From Acidobacterium sp. S8 (GTDB taxonomy: Bacteria; Acidobacteriota; Terriglobia; Terriglobales; Acidobacteriaceae): a stretch of DNA of 64,000 nucleotides. Under the pieces are notes generated by a model. That model did not search any database, was not told the DNA's origin, and worked only from the letters and a program-made list of their open reading frames with translations. Below are positions 9,807 through 19,060 of this stretch, in pieces (the first letter of the stretch is position 1; each line of letters starts with the position of its first letter). The position numbers and the translations under genes were made by a program. Location of the stretch: positions 62,001 through 126,000 of the forward strand of contig NZ_LMUM01000011.1 of assembly GCF_009765985.1 (NCBI RefSeq). The letters run 5' to 3'.

Positions 9807-10096
9807 ATCACTCCATCCGGCTTGTTTGAAATAGACCAGTTCCCGCCGATATTGCACCGGGAGATTAGAACCTTTGTGTGCGAACGATAAGCAAAAGCGA
9901 GGCACGTGGATAGCGCGCTGTGCCACGAAATTTTTCTGAATGTGTTGCAGTTACTTTTACATATTTCATGAAAATCGCAAACTGCATTTTTTAACGAATT
10001 GTGAAGAAGCGGTTTTCGCGCCGTCGTAGGGAGCAAGACGGTAAAAAGTGGCTCCGTTTCCTGTAAATAAGAGAAAGCGGAGGTATAGTAGTAGAC

Positions 10097-10669
10097 ATGA
10101 GTGAATTGGCGCGTGACCGGTATCTGTTCGGATCGTTGGAAAGCAGCGCGAAGAACCGCGAAAAACTGCAGGAAGTCAGCTACGGATACGATCAGCCGGA
10201 TGGCGTTTTTCTCACTTCGCTGGATGCCGCGATTAACTGGATCCGCAAGAGTTCTGTGTGGCCGATGACTTTTGGCCTGGCGTGCTGCGCTATCGAGATG
10301 ATGTCAATGGGAGCTTCCCGCTTCGATGTTGCCCGATTTGGCGCGGAGGTCTTTCGCCCCTCACCACGGCAATCCGATCTGATGGTGATTGCAGGCCGCG
10401 TGTCGCAGAAGATGGCGCCCGTAATCCAGCGCCTCTACGAGCAAATGCCAGAGCCGAAATGGGTAATCTCGATGGGAGCTTGCGCAACTTCCGGCGGTGT
10501 CTTTAACAACTATGCCCTTGTTCAGGGCGTCAATCAGGTTATTCCTGTCGACGTGTACGTGCCCGGATGCCCGCCACGTCCAGAGCAGTTGATCTACGCA
10601 ATCACTCTTCTGCAAGAGAAGATTCAGCGGGAGCGGGGTAGTCTAAAACGCGTTTTGAACTTGCAATAA
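10097..10669 (+). CDS. nuoB: NADH-quinone oxidoreductase subunit B (solitary)
   Basis: This 190-aa protein has the cysteines that hold the N2 [4Fe-4S] cluster: a CC pair in [11 protein letters not shown], one in [10 protein letters not shown] and one in VPGCPPRPE. In complex I this subunit passes electrons to quinone in the peripheral arm. No other nuo gene is adjacent. The preceding gene is amt on the other strand and the next encodes an OmpA-like protein. It may be a detached member of the main complex I set or a second copy. A GGAGG-like sequence lies about 13 bases before the ATG, farther than usual. Confidence 0.93.
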   Translation: MSELARDRYLFGSLESSAKNREKLQEVSYGYDQPDGVFLTSLDAAINWIRKSSVWPMTFGLACCAIEMMSMGASRFDVARFGAEVFRPSPRQSDLMVIAGRVSQKMAPVIQRLYEQMPEPKWVISMGACATSGGVFNNYALVQGVNQVIPVDVYVPGCPPRPEQLIYAITLLQEKIQRERGSLKRVLNLQ

Positions 10670-11000
10670 CTGAAAAGATTCAATAATTTAGATTTGCACG
10701 AGCAGCATTAAGAGCAGATCATTCTACGCATTGTGTGGAACAGGTCTACCAAGTGGCTGTACTGTCAAGAATCATTCCGGTTTCTTCTAGTAACTGGAAA
10801 GGTGCTTATACGGCAGAGGGCCTATTTTCAGGCAACTTGTTGAAGAATTTGTGCTCTAACGTTACAAACGTGTGGTAATTTTTAATACCGTCGCAGTTTC
10901 GTCACTGGCATTGCGGTTCTGAATTTTCCGGGACGCTTGTCAGGCCTGATTTTTGGTTCAGCGTGACTTTTTAAAAAGTATGGTTTCGGAGGATAGACGC
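10670..11000. other. Intergenic region, 331 bp
   Basis: AT-rich DNA between nuoB and the OmpA-like gene. I see no open frame with a ribosome site and no clear terminator. It presumably holds the promoter and a long 5' leader of the OmpA-like gene, whose GGAGG lies at 10988-10992. No promoter hexamers were convincing. Confidence 0.4.
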
Positions 11001-12677
11001 ATGCAATCTCGTCCGTTAAGTTCCGTGAGCCGAATTCTGCTAGTTGGTTGTGCCGTGGGACTCGGAGCTTCGAGTCTTTTCGGGCAGAGTTCGACTCCAG
11101 CGCCGGCTGCCCCGGCTCAGCAACCAGTGTCCCGCATCGACGTATTTACGGGCTATTCCTACATTGCTCCTCACGGAACAGTGAATACGCCGCAACCGGA
11201 TGGAACGACTTTCAGCGACCGGTACTCCTCGGTAGATCTCGGTGCCATTGGCAGCGTCGCATACTACTTCAACCGCTATTTTGGTGGTCAGGTAGAGTTT
11301 GGCGCACATCCTGATGGCCGAAATGATTCGGCGTACACGATTCAGGGTGGACCGATCTTCCGTTATCCCACCTCGGAGGGCATTACACCATTTGTTCACG
11401 CGCTTGCGGGTGCGGTGAAGCTTGGCGGCCCAAATGCTGAACCTTATGCCTACCATGTCACCACCTGGGGTCCAGCCCTTACGGTTGGCGGCGGCTTAGA
11501 TTACAACCTGCCATTCTGGAATCATCATTTGGCTCTGCGTCTTTTCCAGGCTGATTACGAATATTGGCACGCTAACTTTGGCCCGCAACCTACAAGTGGT
11601 GGTCGCGCCAACGTCGACAGCGCGCGGCTCAGCACCGGTATTGTTTGGAAATTCGGCAATATCATTCCGCCTCCGCCGGTCCAGTACACCTGCTCGGCTA
11701 ACCCGGCTACGGTATATCCTGGCGACCCAATCACCATTACTGGCACTGCTACCAACCTGAATCCCAAAAAGACGGCTACTTACAGCTGGTCCGGACAGGG
11801 TGTGACGGTCAAGGGCGATACGGCCACGGCCAATGTGGACTCTACTGGTCTGCAGCCTGGTAGCTATACCGTTACTGGCCATGTAAGCGAAGGTCAGAAG
11901 GTCGGCCAGTTCGCAGATTGCACAGCGAACTTCACAGTCAAGCAATATGAGCCGCCAACGGTTAGCTGCTCGGTCAATCCATCGAGCGTGAACCCCGGAG
12001 ACAGCTCCACCATCACCGCAACTGGCGTCAGCCCTCAGAACCGTCCGCTAACCTATAGCTACACGGCATCTACTGGTTCCATCAGCGGCACCGGCAACAC
12101 TGCGACACTGTCTACGGCGGGTGCGCCTGCAGGCACGATCACAGTGACGGCCAACGTCTCTGACGATAAGGGCCAGACTGCTTCCGGCACTTGCTCGGTA
12201 ACGATCAATGCTCCGGCAGCTCCGGCACCGAAGACGCAGACGCTCTGCTCGATCAACTTTGATCGTGACAAGCGTCGTCCAGCTCGCGTTGACAACGAAG
12301 CCAAGGCCTGCCTCGATGATGTAGCGCTCAACGCGCAGCGCTCATCCGATGCCTCGGTCGTGGTAGTTGGCAACTCGACGGCAGAGGAACAGGCACCGCC
12401 GAAGGGCAAGAAGAAGCATGCAGCGACACCAGAGAACCTGGCGGCACAGCGTGCAGTCAACACGAAGGACTACCTGGTTAAGGAGAAGGGCATTGATGCC
12501 AGCCGTATCCAGGTCCGTACAGGCACCGCAGGCGCGAAGGAAGTGGAAAACTACCTCGTCCCGGCCGGCGCAACCTTCGACACAGACGTGCAGGGCACGA
12601 CTGCAGTCGATGAGTCCACAGTGAAGGCCCAGCCCCGCAAGGCGCTTGGTACCAAACACCACGCGAAGAAGAAGTAA
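11001..12677 (+). CDS. OmpA-like outer-membrane protein with two Ig-like domains
   Basis: A signal peptide is followed by an eight-strand-like barrel region (about 35-225, beginning DVFTGYSYIAPHG). Two Ig/PKD-like domains follow, each starting with a Cys-containing strand (YTCSANPATVYPGD and VSCSVNPSSVNPGD). The C-terminal OmpA-like domain (about 415-510) has AAQRAVNTKDYLVKEKGI matching the peptidoglycan-binding module. The end is lysine/histidine-rich (KHHAKKK). It probably links the outer membrane to peptidoglycan. I chose the ATG at 11001 because GGAGG stands eight bases upstream and the signal peptide starts there; the frame extends to 10953. A strong terminator follows. Confidence 0.85.
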   Translation: MQSRPLSSVSRILLVGCAVGLGASSLFGQSSTPAPAAPAQQPVSRIDVFTGYSYIAPHGTVNTPQPDGTTFSDRYSSVDLGAIGSVAYYFNRYFGGQVEFGAHPDGRNDSAYTIQGGPIFRYPTSEGITPFVHALAGAVKLGGPNAEPYAYHVTTWGPALTVGGGLDYNLPFWNHHLALRLFQADYEYWHANFGPQPTSGGRANVDSARLSTGIVWKFGNIIPPPPVQYTCSANPATVYPGDPITITGTATNLNPKKTATYSWSGQGVTVKGDTATANVDSTGLQPGSYTVTGHVSEGQKVGQFADCTANFTVKQYEPPTVSCSVNPSSVNPGDSSTITATGVSPQNRPLTYSYTASTGSISGTGNTATLSTAGAPAGTITVTANVSDDKGQTASGTCSVTINAPAAPAPKTQTLCSINFDRDKRRPARVDNEAKACLDDVALNAQRSSDASVVVVGNSTAEEQAPPKGKKKHAATPENLAAQRAVNTKDYLVKEKGIDASRIQVRTGTAGAKEVENYLVPAGATFDTDVQGTTAVDESTVKAQPRKALGTKHHAKKK

Positions 12678-12704
12678 ACCAAGTACGAAAGCGTGGTATT
12701 CCAG

Positions 12705-12734
12705 AAAGGCCAGCCGGGAAACCGGCTGGCCTTT
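12705..12734 (+). terminator. Intrinsic terminator after the OmpA-like gene
   Basis: A perfect 13-bp inverted repeat (12705-12717 with 12722-12734) is closed by a GAAA tetraloop and followed by a T-rich run to 12740. It lies 28 bases after the stop codon. Confidence 0.93.
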
Positions 12735-12819
12735 ACTTTTCGGGCTAGTCTGCATCGAATACAGGAGATAAACGCTGGCGAAATAACCGTTCGAGCGAAT
12801 AGATTGTTAGCAGGACATT

Positions 12820-14826
12820 ATGAAAAGCAAGCTACGGCAGGTTGGTCTCTTTGGAATTTGCATTTTTGCCGGGTTCTCTGGTCTCAATACCTTTGGTGAA
12901 AACCTTAACTGGATACCGGTAGGACCAAATGGCGGAGATGCGCGAAGTTTTGCCGTCGATCCGGCTGATTCGCAACATCTTTACATGGGCACTTTAACGA
13001 GTTGGATCTATCAGTCCACAGACGGCGGCAATAATTGGAAGCGGCTCTCAAAGCTCGGCGACGCTGATGATCTGGTCGTCGATAGTCTTCTGTCTGACTC
13101 AGCAGATTCAAAGACACTTTTTGCCGGTGTCTGGCAGGTCGACAAGCCTGCAGGCGGTATTTACATCAGCCATGACGGTGGAACGAGCTGGGCTGCAAGC
13201 CATGATATGGATGGGCAATCTGTACGCGCGCTGGCACAATCGTCGTCGAATCCAAAGATTCTGGTTGCCGGAACACTCAAAGGCGTATACCGGAGCGAAG
13301 ATAAGGGGCTGCACTGGAAGGAGATAAGCCCTCCGGAGAACGCTGAAATTCATGAAGTCGAGTCGATTGCGATCGACCCATACCATCCCGAAGTGATCTA
13401 TGCCGGCACCTGGCATCTTCCCTGGAAGACGAACGATGGGGGGGCCAGTTGGCACACCATCAAGCAGGGACTGATCGACGATTCCGATGTTTTTTCGATC
13501 ATTATCGACCCGACCCGGCCAACTGTGGTTTATACAAGCGCATGCTCCGGTATCTACCGCAGTGAAAATGCGGGAGAACTTTATCGCAAGGTGCAAGGAA
13601 TTCCTTCGACGGCGCGCCGCACGCGCGTACTGATGCAGGACCCATCCAACCGGAAAATAGTCTACGCTGGAACGACAGAAGGCCTCTACCGTACCTTGGA
13701 TGACGGTGTGAACTGGTCCCGAATCACCGGGCCCGACGTTATCATTAACGACATCTACGTCAACCCTAAAGATCCACAACATGTACTGCTGGCCACGGAT
13801 CGCAGCGGCGTCCTGCAAAGCAACGACGGAGGCACGACATTTACCGCGTCCAATGGAGGCTTCTCACAGCGCCAGGTTGCCTCAATTCTGGCCGATGCAA
13901 AACACGCGGGTACGATCTATGCGGGTGTAGTGAACGACAAAGTATATGGCGGGGTTTTTGCCACCGAAGATAGTGGAAAGACGTGGCAACAGCGCAGCCA
14001 GGGACTAGAGGGCCGCGACGTCTTTGCTCTTGCCCAGAGCGACGACGGCACGCTGCTGGCAGGAACGAGCCACGGTATCTTTCGTTGGAATGGAGCGGCG
14101 TGGACGCAGGACGGCAACCTGGTTACTTATACGGAAAAGGCCACATACAAAGTTACTCGCGGAAAGAAAACGAAGTCGGTCACACACGTTGCTCACCCGG
14201 GAAGCCCTATCGACTCGCGCGTGAGCGATATCAACACCGCCAGCTCAGTCTGGTTTGCTGCTGCCTCGGATGGAGTGTATCGGAGCGAAAATCAGGGGGC
14301 AGTCTGGACCGGGCCAGTGTTGAAGGGCGACAACTATCGTTACGTTTCAGCCAAGGATAATGTAGTGGTCGCGGCCAATCATCGGCAGTTGATGGTTTCG
14401 AATGACAGCGGTGTGACGTGGCACGAGATCACGCTTCCATCGAAGCTCTCCTATGTGCAGGCAGTGACGACGGCGCCGAAAGGCAGTCTCTGGGCTGGAG
14501 GGCGCGAAGGCCTGTTCTACAGCGAAGATCAGGGGCAAAGCTGGCAACAGCTGTCGACTCTTCCTCTGGCCGATATCAATGGTCTGCACTATAACCAGGA
14601 GATGGGACGCATCATAGTTACCTCCTGGCGTTCCACGCTGATTTTCGCCATAGATGAGAGCAGTAAGACATGGAAATGGTGGAATACTGGCTGGACAGTA
14701 CGTTCAGTCCGGTCGTTGAATGGTCGTCTTGTAGCCGCTTCTCTCTACAATGGAGTTGTCGTGCAGCCTCAAACAGAAGAAGCTGCAGCAACGACTGCGG
14801 CCAGCGGCAAAGGTGCGCAGCCATAA
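12820..14826 (+). CDS. BNR/YCF48-like beta-propeller protein, secreted
   Basis: This 668-aa protein has an N-terminal hydrophobic signal. Many repeats of the sortilin/BNR type follow, each with an Asp-box-like S-x-D-G-G-x-T/S-W motif, for example STDGGNNWKRL, SHDGGTSWAA and SEDQGQSWQQL. The repeats give one or two seven-bladed propellers. The family includes photosystem II assembly factor-like proteins and exo-sialidase-like repeats, but no sialidase catalytic residues stand out. Expected location is periplasmic or extracellular. The role is unknown; protein-protein or glycan binding is likely. The GNAT gene follows 13 bp after its stop. Confidence 0.85.
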   Translation: MKSKLRQVGLFGICIFAGFSGLNTFGENLNWIPVGPNGGDARSFAVDPADSQHLYMGTLTSWIYQSTDGGNNWKRLSKLGDADDLVVDSLLSDSADSKTLFAGVWQVDKPAGGIYISHDGGTSWAASHDMDGQSVRALAQSSSNPKILVAGTLKGVYRSEDKGLHWKEISPPENAEIHEVESIAIDPYHPEVIYAGTWHLPWKTNDGGASWHTIKQGLIDDSDVFSIIIDPTRPTVVYTSACSGIYRSENAGELYRKVQGIPSTARRTRVLMQDPSNRKIVYAGTTEGLYRTLDDGVNWSRITGPDVIINDIYVNPKDPQHVLLATDRSGVLQSNDGGTTFTASNGGFSQRQVASILADAKHAGTIYAGVVNDKVYGGVFATEDSGKTWQQRSQGLEGRDVFALAQSDDGTLLAGTSHGIFRWNGAAWTQDGNLVTYTEKATYKVTRGKKTKSVTHVAHPGSPIDSRVSDINTASSVWFAAASDGVYRSENQGAVWTGPVLKGDNYRYVSAKDNVVVAANHRQLMVSNDSGVTWHEITLPSKLSYVQAVTTAPKGSLWAGGREGLFYSEDQGQSWQQLSTLPLADINGLHYNQEMGRIIVTSWRSTLIFAIDESSKTWKWWNTGWTVRSVRSLNGRLVAASLYNGVVVQPQTEEAAATTAASGKGAQP

Positions 14827-14839
14827 GCATCCGCGAACT

Positions 14840-15301
14840 GTGATCAAACTGAGAACGTTTCAATCAACAGACCTGGAGACTCTGTACAGGATCGACCAGG
14901 TCTGTTTCCCACTGGGCATCGCTTATTCTAAAAGCGAATTGCGCTATTACCTCTGGCATCCCAAGGCCTTCACTGCGGTTGCTGAAGGCCCCGAAGGGAT
15001 TGCCGGTTTCTGCACGGGCCAATCCTATCTGAAGGATGGCACTCGGGCGGGGCACATTATCACGATCGATGTGCTGCCGGAGGCGCGCAGGCAGGGAACG
15101 GGCCGCCTTCTCTTTTGCGCCGTCGAGGAGCATTTTCGCAAAGAAGCTGTCGATTCCATACATCTGGAAGTGGCCACTGATAATGAGGCAGCGCAGAAAT
15201 TTTACAGCGCTATGGGATATGAGCGAATCGGTCGAATACCTGGCTATTACAACGGCAAGCTCGATGCAGTCGTGATGGAAAAGTTGTTTAGTGGAGAGTA
15301 G
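14840..15301 (+). CDS. GNAT N-acetyltransferase (RimI-like)
   Basis: The protein has the GNAT core: ITIDVLPEARRQGTGRLLF gives the acetyl-CoA pyrophosphate loop (R-x-x-G-x-G/A type), and EVATDNEAAQKFYSAMGYE gives the C-terminal motif. It resembles RimI-type protein N-terminal acetyltransferases, but the substrate is not shown. The open frame extends back into the propeller gene. I chose the GTG at 14840, giving MIKLRTFQ, because the fold begins there; no clear ribosome site is present, so translational coupling to the preceding gene is possible. The 3' end overlaps the convergent gene by 14 bp. Confidence 0.8.
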   Translation: MIKLRTFQSTDLETLYRIDQVCFPLGIAYSKSELRYYLWHPKAFTAVAEGPEGIAGFCTGQSYLKDGTRAGHIITIDVLPEARRQGTGRLLFCAVEEHFRKEAVDSIHLEVATDNEAAQKFYSAMGYERIGRIPGYYNGKLDAVVMEKLFSGE

Positions 15302-15845
15302 CGGCAGCTACTGCCGCGATCAACGCGGTTTTTTTGTCGTCCGTGATCGAGCCGGACGCCTTCCACAAAACCTGTCCACCCTTATCAACGAGGACGGCAA
15401 CCGCCTGCTTTTCACCTTGAATCTCTAACGATTGGCGAAACTGCTGTTTGTTGACGTAAAGAGGAACGATCCAATGCCAGGTTTCTGGATCGGTTTCAAC
15501 GCTGCGAAGTGAGGAATTGTCCCACCAGCGAAAGATCATGTTTTCCTGGTTTGAGACAGGCATCTTGTAATAGCGGAACTGAAAATTCATATGCTGAAGA
15601 GCCTGCGCCTCAGGCATCCAGCTTTCTATTTGATTGCTCTGTTCAGGCTCAAACGAGATCAAAAGCAGATTTACCTGGCCTTCAAATCCCGAGGGCAGAG
15701 TTATTTTTACTTTATCGAGGCTCTCTGTGGTGGTATCTGGAAACAATAGGGTGCTTGACGCATCTCTCTGCTGGGATGCGCGCGAAAAAGGCAGGAAAAA
15801 GAAGCAGAGACCCAGGAGAAAAAGCAATCGGGTGCGCTGGAGCAA
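15288..15845 (-). CDS. Secreted thioredoxin-fold-like protein, hypothetical
   Basis: A signal peptide (LLFLLGLCFFFLPFSRAS) precedes about 160 residues. Phrases such as ITLPSGFEGQVNLLLISFEP and VLVDKGGQVLWKASGSI are reminiscent of redoxin or ATP10-like folds, where a strand-loop after the first strand normally holds the active cysteine. No such cysteine is present here, so a redox role is doubtful. The start is a TTG with AAGG eight bases upstream. It is convergent with and overlaps the GNAT gene. Function unassigned. Confidence 0.6.
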   Translation of the reverse strand: MLQRTRLLFLLGLCFFFLPFSRASQQRDASSTLLFPDTTTESLDKVKITLPSGFEGQVNLLLISFEPEQSNQIESWMPEAQALQHMNFQFRYYKMPVSNQENMIFRWWDNSSLRSVETDPETWHWIVPLYVNKQQFRQSLEIQGEKQAVAVLVDKGGQVLWKASGSITDDKKTALIAAVAAATLH

Positions 15846-15965
15846 TCGGGAAACCTTAATCTACTGAATTATGAACTGTTCTTCTTGAGGCATAGTATCA
15901 GTGCGGCAAACTTGCGCGCTTGAGAAAGTTTAGCCGATGTGACTAGCTGAAAATTCAGCGCTTCG

Positions 15966-16400
15966 TCAGGCGATGGTCGCTCCCCATTCAGTCGGACTCA
16001 AATCGCGAACATGTTGCGAAAAAAGCCAGTGATGGCCGTCAAGATCCTCGACGCCGTATTGACGTTCTCCATAAATAGTCTCATGCAGGTCTTCTACGAT
16101 TTTCGCACCTGTGGATTGCACTCTTGCGAAATGCGTATCCACGTCGTCCACAAAGATGGTGAGCGATTGCGTTCCACAACCAAGCTGTTTCGGAGTGCCG
16201 TGGCTGTCAGCCTGTTTGAGCATGAGGCAGGCCTTTCCCGCATACACTTGGGCACCGCTTACCGGCTCGCCGTATCGGTAGTGCTCTCTGAATCCAAATA
16301 CGCGAGTGAGCCACGCGATAGCCGCGGTGATATCTGCATACATGACGTGAGGCAGCACGGTATCTATGGGCAGCGATCGGTTCGCGGTCATGCGAATCAT
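15966..16400 (-). CDS. VOC-family (glyoxalase/bleomycin-resistance-like) protein
   Basis: This 144-aa protein has the beta-alpha-beta-beta-beta pattern of vicinal oxygen chelate proteins: VLPHVMYADITAAIAWLTRVFGF at the start and YGVEDLDGHHWLFSQHV at the end. These hold the positions where metal-binding His/Glu usually sit. Likely a small dioxygenase, lyase or resistance protein; the substrate is not shown. I start it at the ATG at 16400, ten bases after GAGGAG. The same frame continues far into mqnE on the opposite strand, but that extension is antisense noise. It is divergent from mqnE with a 120-bp gap. Confidence 0.85.
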   Translation of the reverse strand: MIRMTANRSLPIDTVLPHVMYADITAAIAWLTRVFGFREHYRYGEPVSGAQVYAGKACLMLKQADSHGTPKQLGCGTQSLTIFVDDVDTHFARVQSTGAKIVEDLHETIYGERQYGVEDLDGHHWLFSQHVRDLSPTEWGATIA

Positions 16401-16520
16401 TCTATGACGGCTCCTCACGGCACAAGGCCTGATTGCGATGAAAGCGCGCGAAGCTGCGCCAAGCCGGGGCATCTGTGACGGGATCACAACTCCTGACGCA
16501 AGCATTGGATTATCATAAGA

Positions 16521-17675
16521 GTGATGACTGCAGAGACGGCGTTTCCAATGGAGCGGCGGCCATTTGCCACCGACGATGCAAGACTTCAGCCGATTGCCGA
16601 GAAAGTATTCTCCGGCGAAAGGCTGAGCTTTGATGATGGTGTGGCTTTGTATCGCTCGCCGGATATTCTGGCTGTGGGTTGGCTGGCAAATTCCGTACGC
16701 GAAAAGCTGCACGGCAACATAGCATATTTCAACGTCAACCGACATATCAATCCCACGAATGTATGCGTGGCTGCCTGCCGTCTGTGTGCCTTTGGCCGCA
16801 AGAAGGATGCGCCGGGCTCGTACACCATGGCGCTCGAACAGGCGTACGAAACGGCTGCTTCCGGTTACAGCGAGGCTGTCACTGAATTTCACATTGTCGG
16901 TGGCCTGCATCCCGATCTCCCGCTCGAATACTTTATCGACCTTGTGAGTGGATTGAAGGAGCGATTCCCGCAGGTGCATATCAAGGCGTTCACAATGGTC
17001 GAGATCGCCTTCTTTGCCCGCCGTGCCAAGCTTTCTATCAAGGAGACCCTGGAGAAGCTGCGGGATGCGGGTGTTGACTCGATGCCGGGCGGTGGAGCAG
17101 AGATCTTTGCAGACCGCGTGAGGCACATCATCTGCGATCACAAGATCGATGGCGATGAATGGCTCGATACGGCGCGGATTGCGCATCAGATCGGGTTGAA
17201 GTCGAATGCCACGATGCTTTACGGCCACATTGAAAACGAGGAAGACCGCGTGGACCACCTGCTGCGCCTGCGCGCGTTGCAGGATGAGACGCATGGCTTC
17301 CAGACCTTCATTCCTTTGGCATTTCATCCGGACAACACGCCGCTGGAGCACCTGCCGCGCACGACCGGTCTCACCGATATCAAACAGATTGCCGTGAGCC
17401 GTCTGCTGCTCGACAACTTCCCACACATCAAGGCTTATTGGCAAATGATGACGGCGAAGATTGCGCAGATTTCGCTACGTTTTGGCGCGGACGATATCGA
17501 TGGAACGGTGATCGAGGAAAAGATCTACCACGATGCGGGCGCGACAACGCCACAAGGCATGCGGCGGCAGGATCTCATGCGACTCATCCGCGAAGCCGGA
17601 CGCGAACCGTTTGAGCGCGACACGCTATATCGCACGGTAACGCGGACCGAAGACACGTTTACGGTCGCAGTCTAA
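16521..17675 (+). CDS. mqnE: Aminofutalosine synthase MqnE
   Basis: A radical-SAM enzyme of 384 aa. The iron-sulfur motif is C-x3-C-x2-C in NPTNVCVAACRLCAFGR, the MqnE/CofH-type context. HIVGGLHPDLPLEYF, SMPGGGAEIFADRVR and KSNATMLYGHIE follow as in futalosine-pathway enzymes. It joins SAM chemistry to 3-[(1-carboxyvinyl)oxy]benzoate to form aminofutalosine in menaquinone synthesis. The start is GTG at 16521 or ATG at 16524. No other mqn genes are in the window. Confidence 0.9.
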   Translation: MMTAETAFPMERRPFATDDARLQPIAEKVFSGERLSFDDGVALYRSPDILAVGWLANSVREKLHGNIAYFNVNRHINPTNVCVAACRLCAFGRKKDAPGSYTMALEQAYETAASGYSEAVTEFHIVGGLHPDLPLEYFIDLVSGLKERFPQVHIKAFTMVEIAFFARRAKLSIKETLEKLRDAGVDSMPGGGAEIFADRVRHIICDHKIDGDEWLDTARIAHQIGLKSNATMLYGHIENEEDRVDHLLRLRALQDETHGFQTFIPLAFHPDNTPLEHLPRTTGLTDIKQIAVSRLLLDNFPHIKAYWQMMTAKIAQISLRFGADDIDGTVIEEKIYHDAGATTPQGMRRQDLMRLIREAGREPFERDTLYRTVTRTEDTFTVAV

Positions 17676-17685
17676 CGGCCGGTTT

Positions 17686-18921
17686 TTATTGACAGGCTTC
17701 CGACGGCTGCTTCTGCAAAGGAACCAGTGGTTCAGGCTCAGCAAGCAGCTGGATCGATGAGGGGGCCTGAGGGGGCATCGTCTTTCGTTCGGCTGCCGCC
17801 TTGGCGCGTTCTGCCCGCTGCTTGCGTACCTCCCGTACAGCCACAAGTACCAGTCCGGCAAAGGTTGCGATCAATAAGCTGATCGCCGGCCAGCCGTGCA
17901 ACTGCGGAACTTCGTTGTAAAGTAGCGCTAATCCCACGAAAACGAAGAAAACATGCGCGCAAAAGACGTGTAAAGACGCTTTTCCGAGCGTGCGGAACGG
18001 CTCGATATTAACGACGGGCAGAATGTATCGCCGCAACCAGTAGAAAACAATGGTGAATGTCACCAGGTTGATGACCCGCAGCGGGCCAATCTGCCACTTG
18101 TCGAGTTTCATGCCAAGCGCCTGCTGGGTCAGGTGTGGTCCCAGCCACTCATGGCGTATCCCGATAAAAAACAGGCAGATCATCGCACAAATGGCCACAA
18201 CGTAGCCGGGAATGCGCTTGAGGGGAACGTCGTCCTGAGCGGATTTCGCGCCTAGCCACAGGCCCACGATCCAGACAGCCTGCCATGCGAAAAGATTGAA
18301 GGCGCCGGTTTCCTGAAGAGGGATAGGCAGATGTGTGACGCGGACGATGATGTTATGCACCAGGTCCCGCAGGCCGAATTGCGCAAATAGCCAGAAAACA
18401 CCGCTGACGCCCAGGATTCTGCCCCACCCCCGCCGCGCCGCTGAAGATAAAACGATCGGCGTGAAAAAGAGGAAGATGACGTACATCGGCAGAATGTCGA
18501 GCAACGGCGGGCAATAGAGCAGCAGCACCGAGCCCACAATCGCCACAACCGGGTGCGCGAGATAGAAATCCAGCAGATTGTTGATCGCCGCCCGATGGGT
18601 GGTCACGGCATACGCGGCAGCCACAGTAAAAGCCAGAGCCAGCATCAACAGGTGATAGGCATAAACCCGCAGCGATCGCTTCCAGAGCTTTGCGCGCACC
18701 GCCAGACCATCTGACTCAGCCTGCCTGATGTAGACGCGGCTGACGAGCAATGCGGAAAGAAAGACAAAACCTTCCGCAGAAGAGACAAAACCGATCGGCT
18801 GGTTCACAAAATCGCTAAAACGGGTGGGAAGATGCGTCAACGTCATCCAGACGAGGAACAGGCCTCGGAGCGCATCAAGCTCGGGTCGTCTCTGCGGTTT
18901 GGGAAAATGCGCATTCAGCAC
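17686..18921 (-). CDS. OpgC-family membrane acyltransferase
   Basis: This 411-aa protein has about ten membrane helices. Its start, RPELDALRGLFLVWMTLTHLP, matches the RD-x-R-G entry motif of OpgC/acyltransferase-3 proteins, with the histidine of the TH pair as the likely catalytic residue. OpgC adds succinyl groups to osmoregulated periplasmic glucans. No glucan synthase is near, so the acceptor is unknown. The C-terminus is a cytoplasmic Arg/Ala/Pro-rich tail of about 50 residues. The start is GTG at 18921. It converges on mqnE with only ten bases between stop codons. Confidence 0.82.
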   Translation of the reverse strand: MLNAHFPKPQRRPELDALRGLFLVWMTLTHLPTRFSDFVNQPIGFVSSAEGFVFLSALLVSRVYIRQAESDGLAVRAKLWKRSLRVYAYHLLMLALAFTVAAAYAVTTHRAAINNLLDFYLAHPVVAIVGSVLLLYCPPLLDILPMYVIFLFFTPIVLSSAARRGWGRILGVSGVFWLFAQFGLRDLVHNIIVRVTHLPIPLQETGAFNLFAWQAVWIVGLWLGAKSAQDDVPLKRIPGYVVAICAMICLFFIGIRHEWLGPHLTQQALGMKLDKWQIGPLRVINLVTFTIVFYWLRRYILPVVNIEPFRTLGKASLHVFCAHVFFVFVGLALLYNEVPQLHGWPAISLLIATFAGLVLVAVREVRKQRAERAKAAAERKTMPPQAPSSIQLLAEPEPLVPLQKQPSEACQ

Positions 18922-19000
18922 GGAGTACTCAATTTGTGGGTGCTTCTCATTAGAACCCCATGCCGGTGAATGGGTTGCGCGGAGGAAGGAGGATCGCTTG

Positions 19001-19039
19001 ATGGCCGCGAAAGTGGCGATGAATTTTTTCTCGATCTAA
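19001..19039 (+). CDS. Possible 12-residue leader peptide upstream of marR
   Basis: The frame encodes MAAKVAMNFFSI and ends 21 bases before the marR ATG. A near-perfect ribosome site, AAGGAGG at 18986-18992, lies eight bases before its ATG. By contrast marR itself has only a weak AAGG. A translated leader could couple to or tune marR-pirin expression. No attenuator hairpin is visible, so this may be an incidental frame. Confidence 0.35.
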   Translation: MAAKVAMNFFSI

Positions 19040-19060
19040 AGAATCTTTATATCAAGGTTT

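Noticed and set aside
15966-17444. A 492-codon leftward open frame covering the VOC gene and most of mqnE
   Set aside because: Only the last 144 codons look like protein; the rest is antisense to mqnE, which has a full radical-SAM signature. The VOC gene has its own start and ribosome site at 16400.
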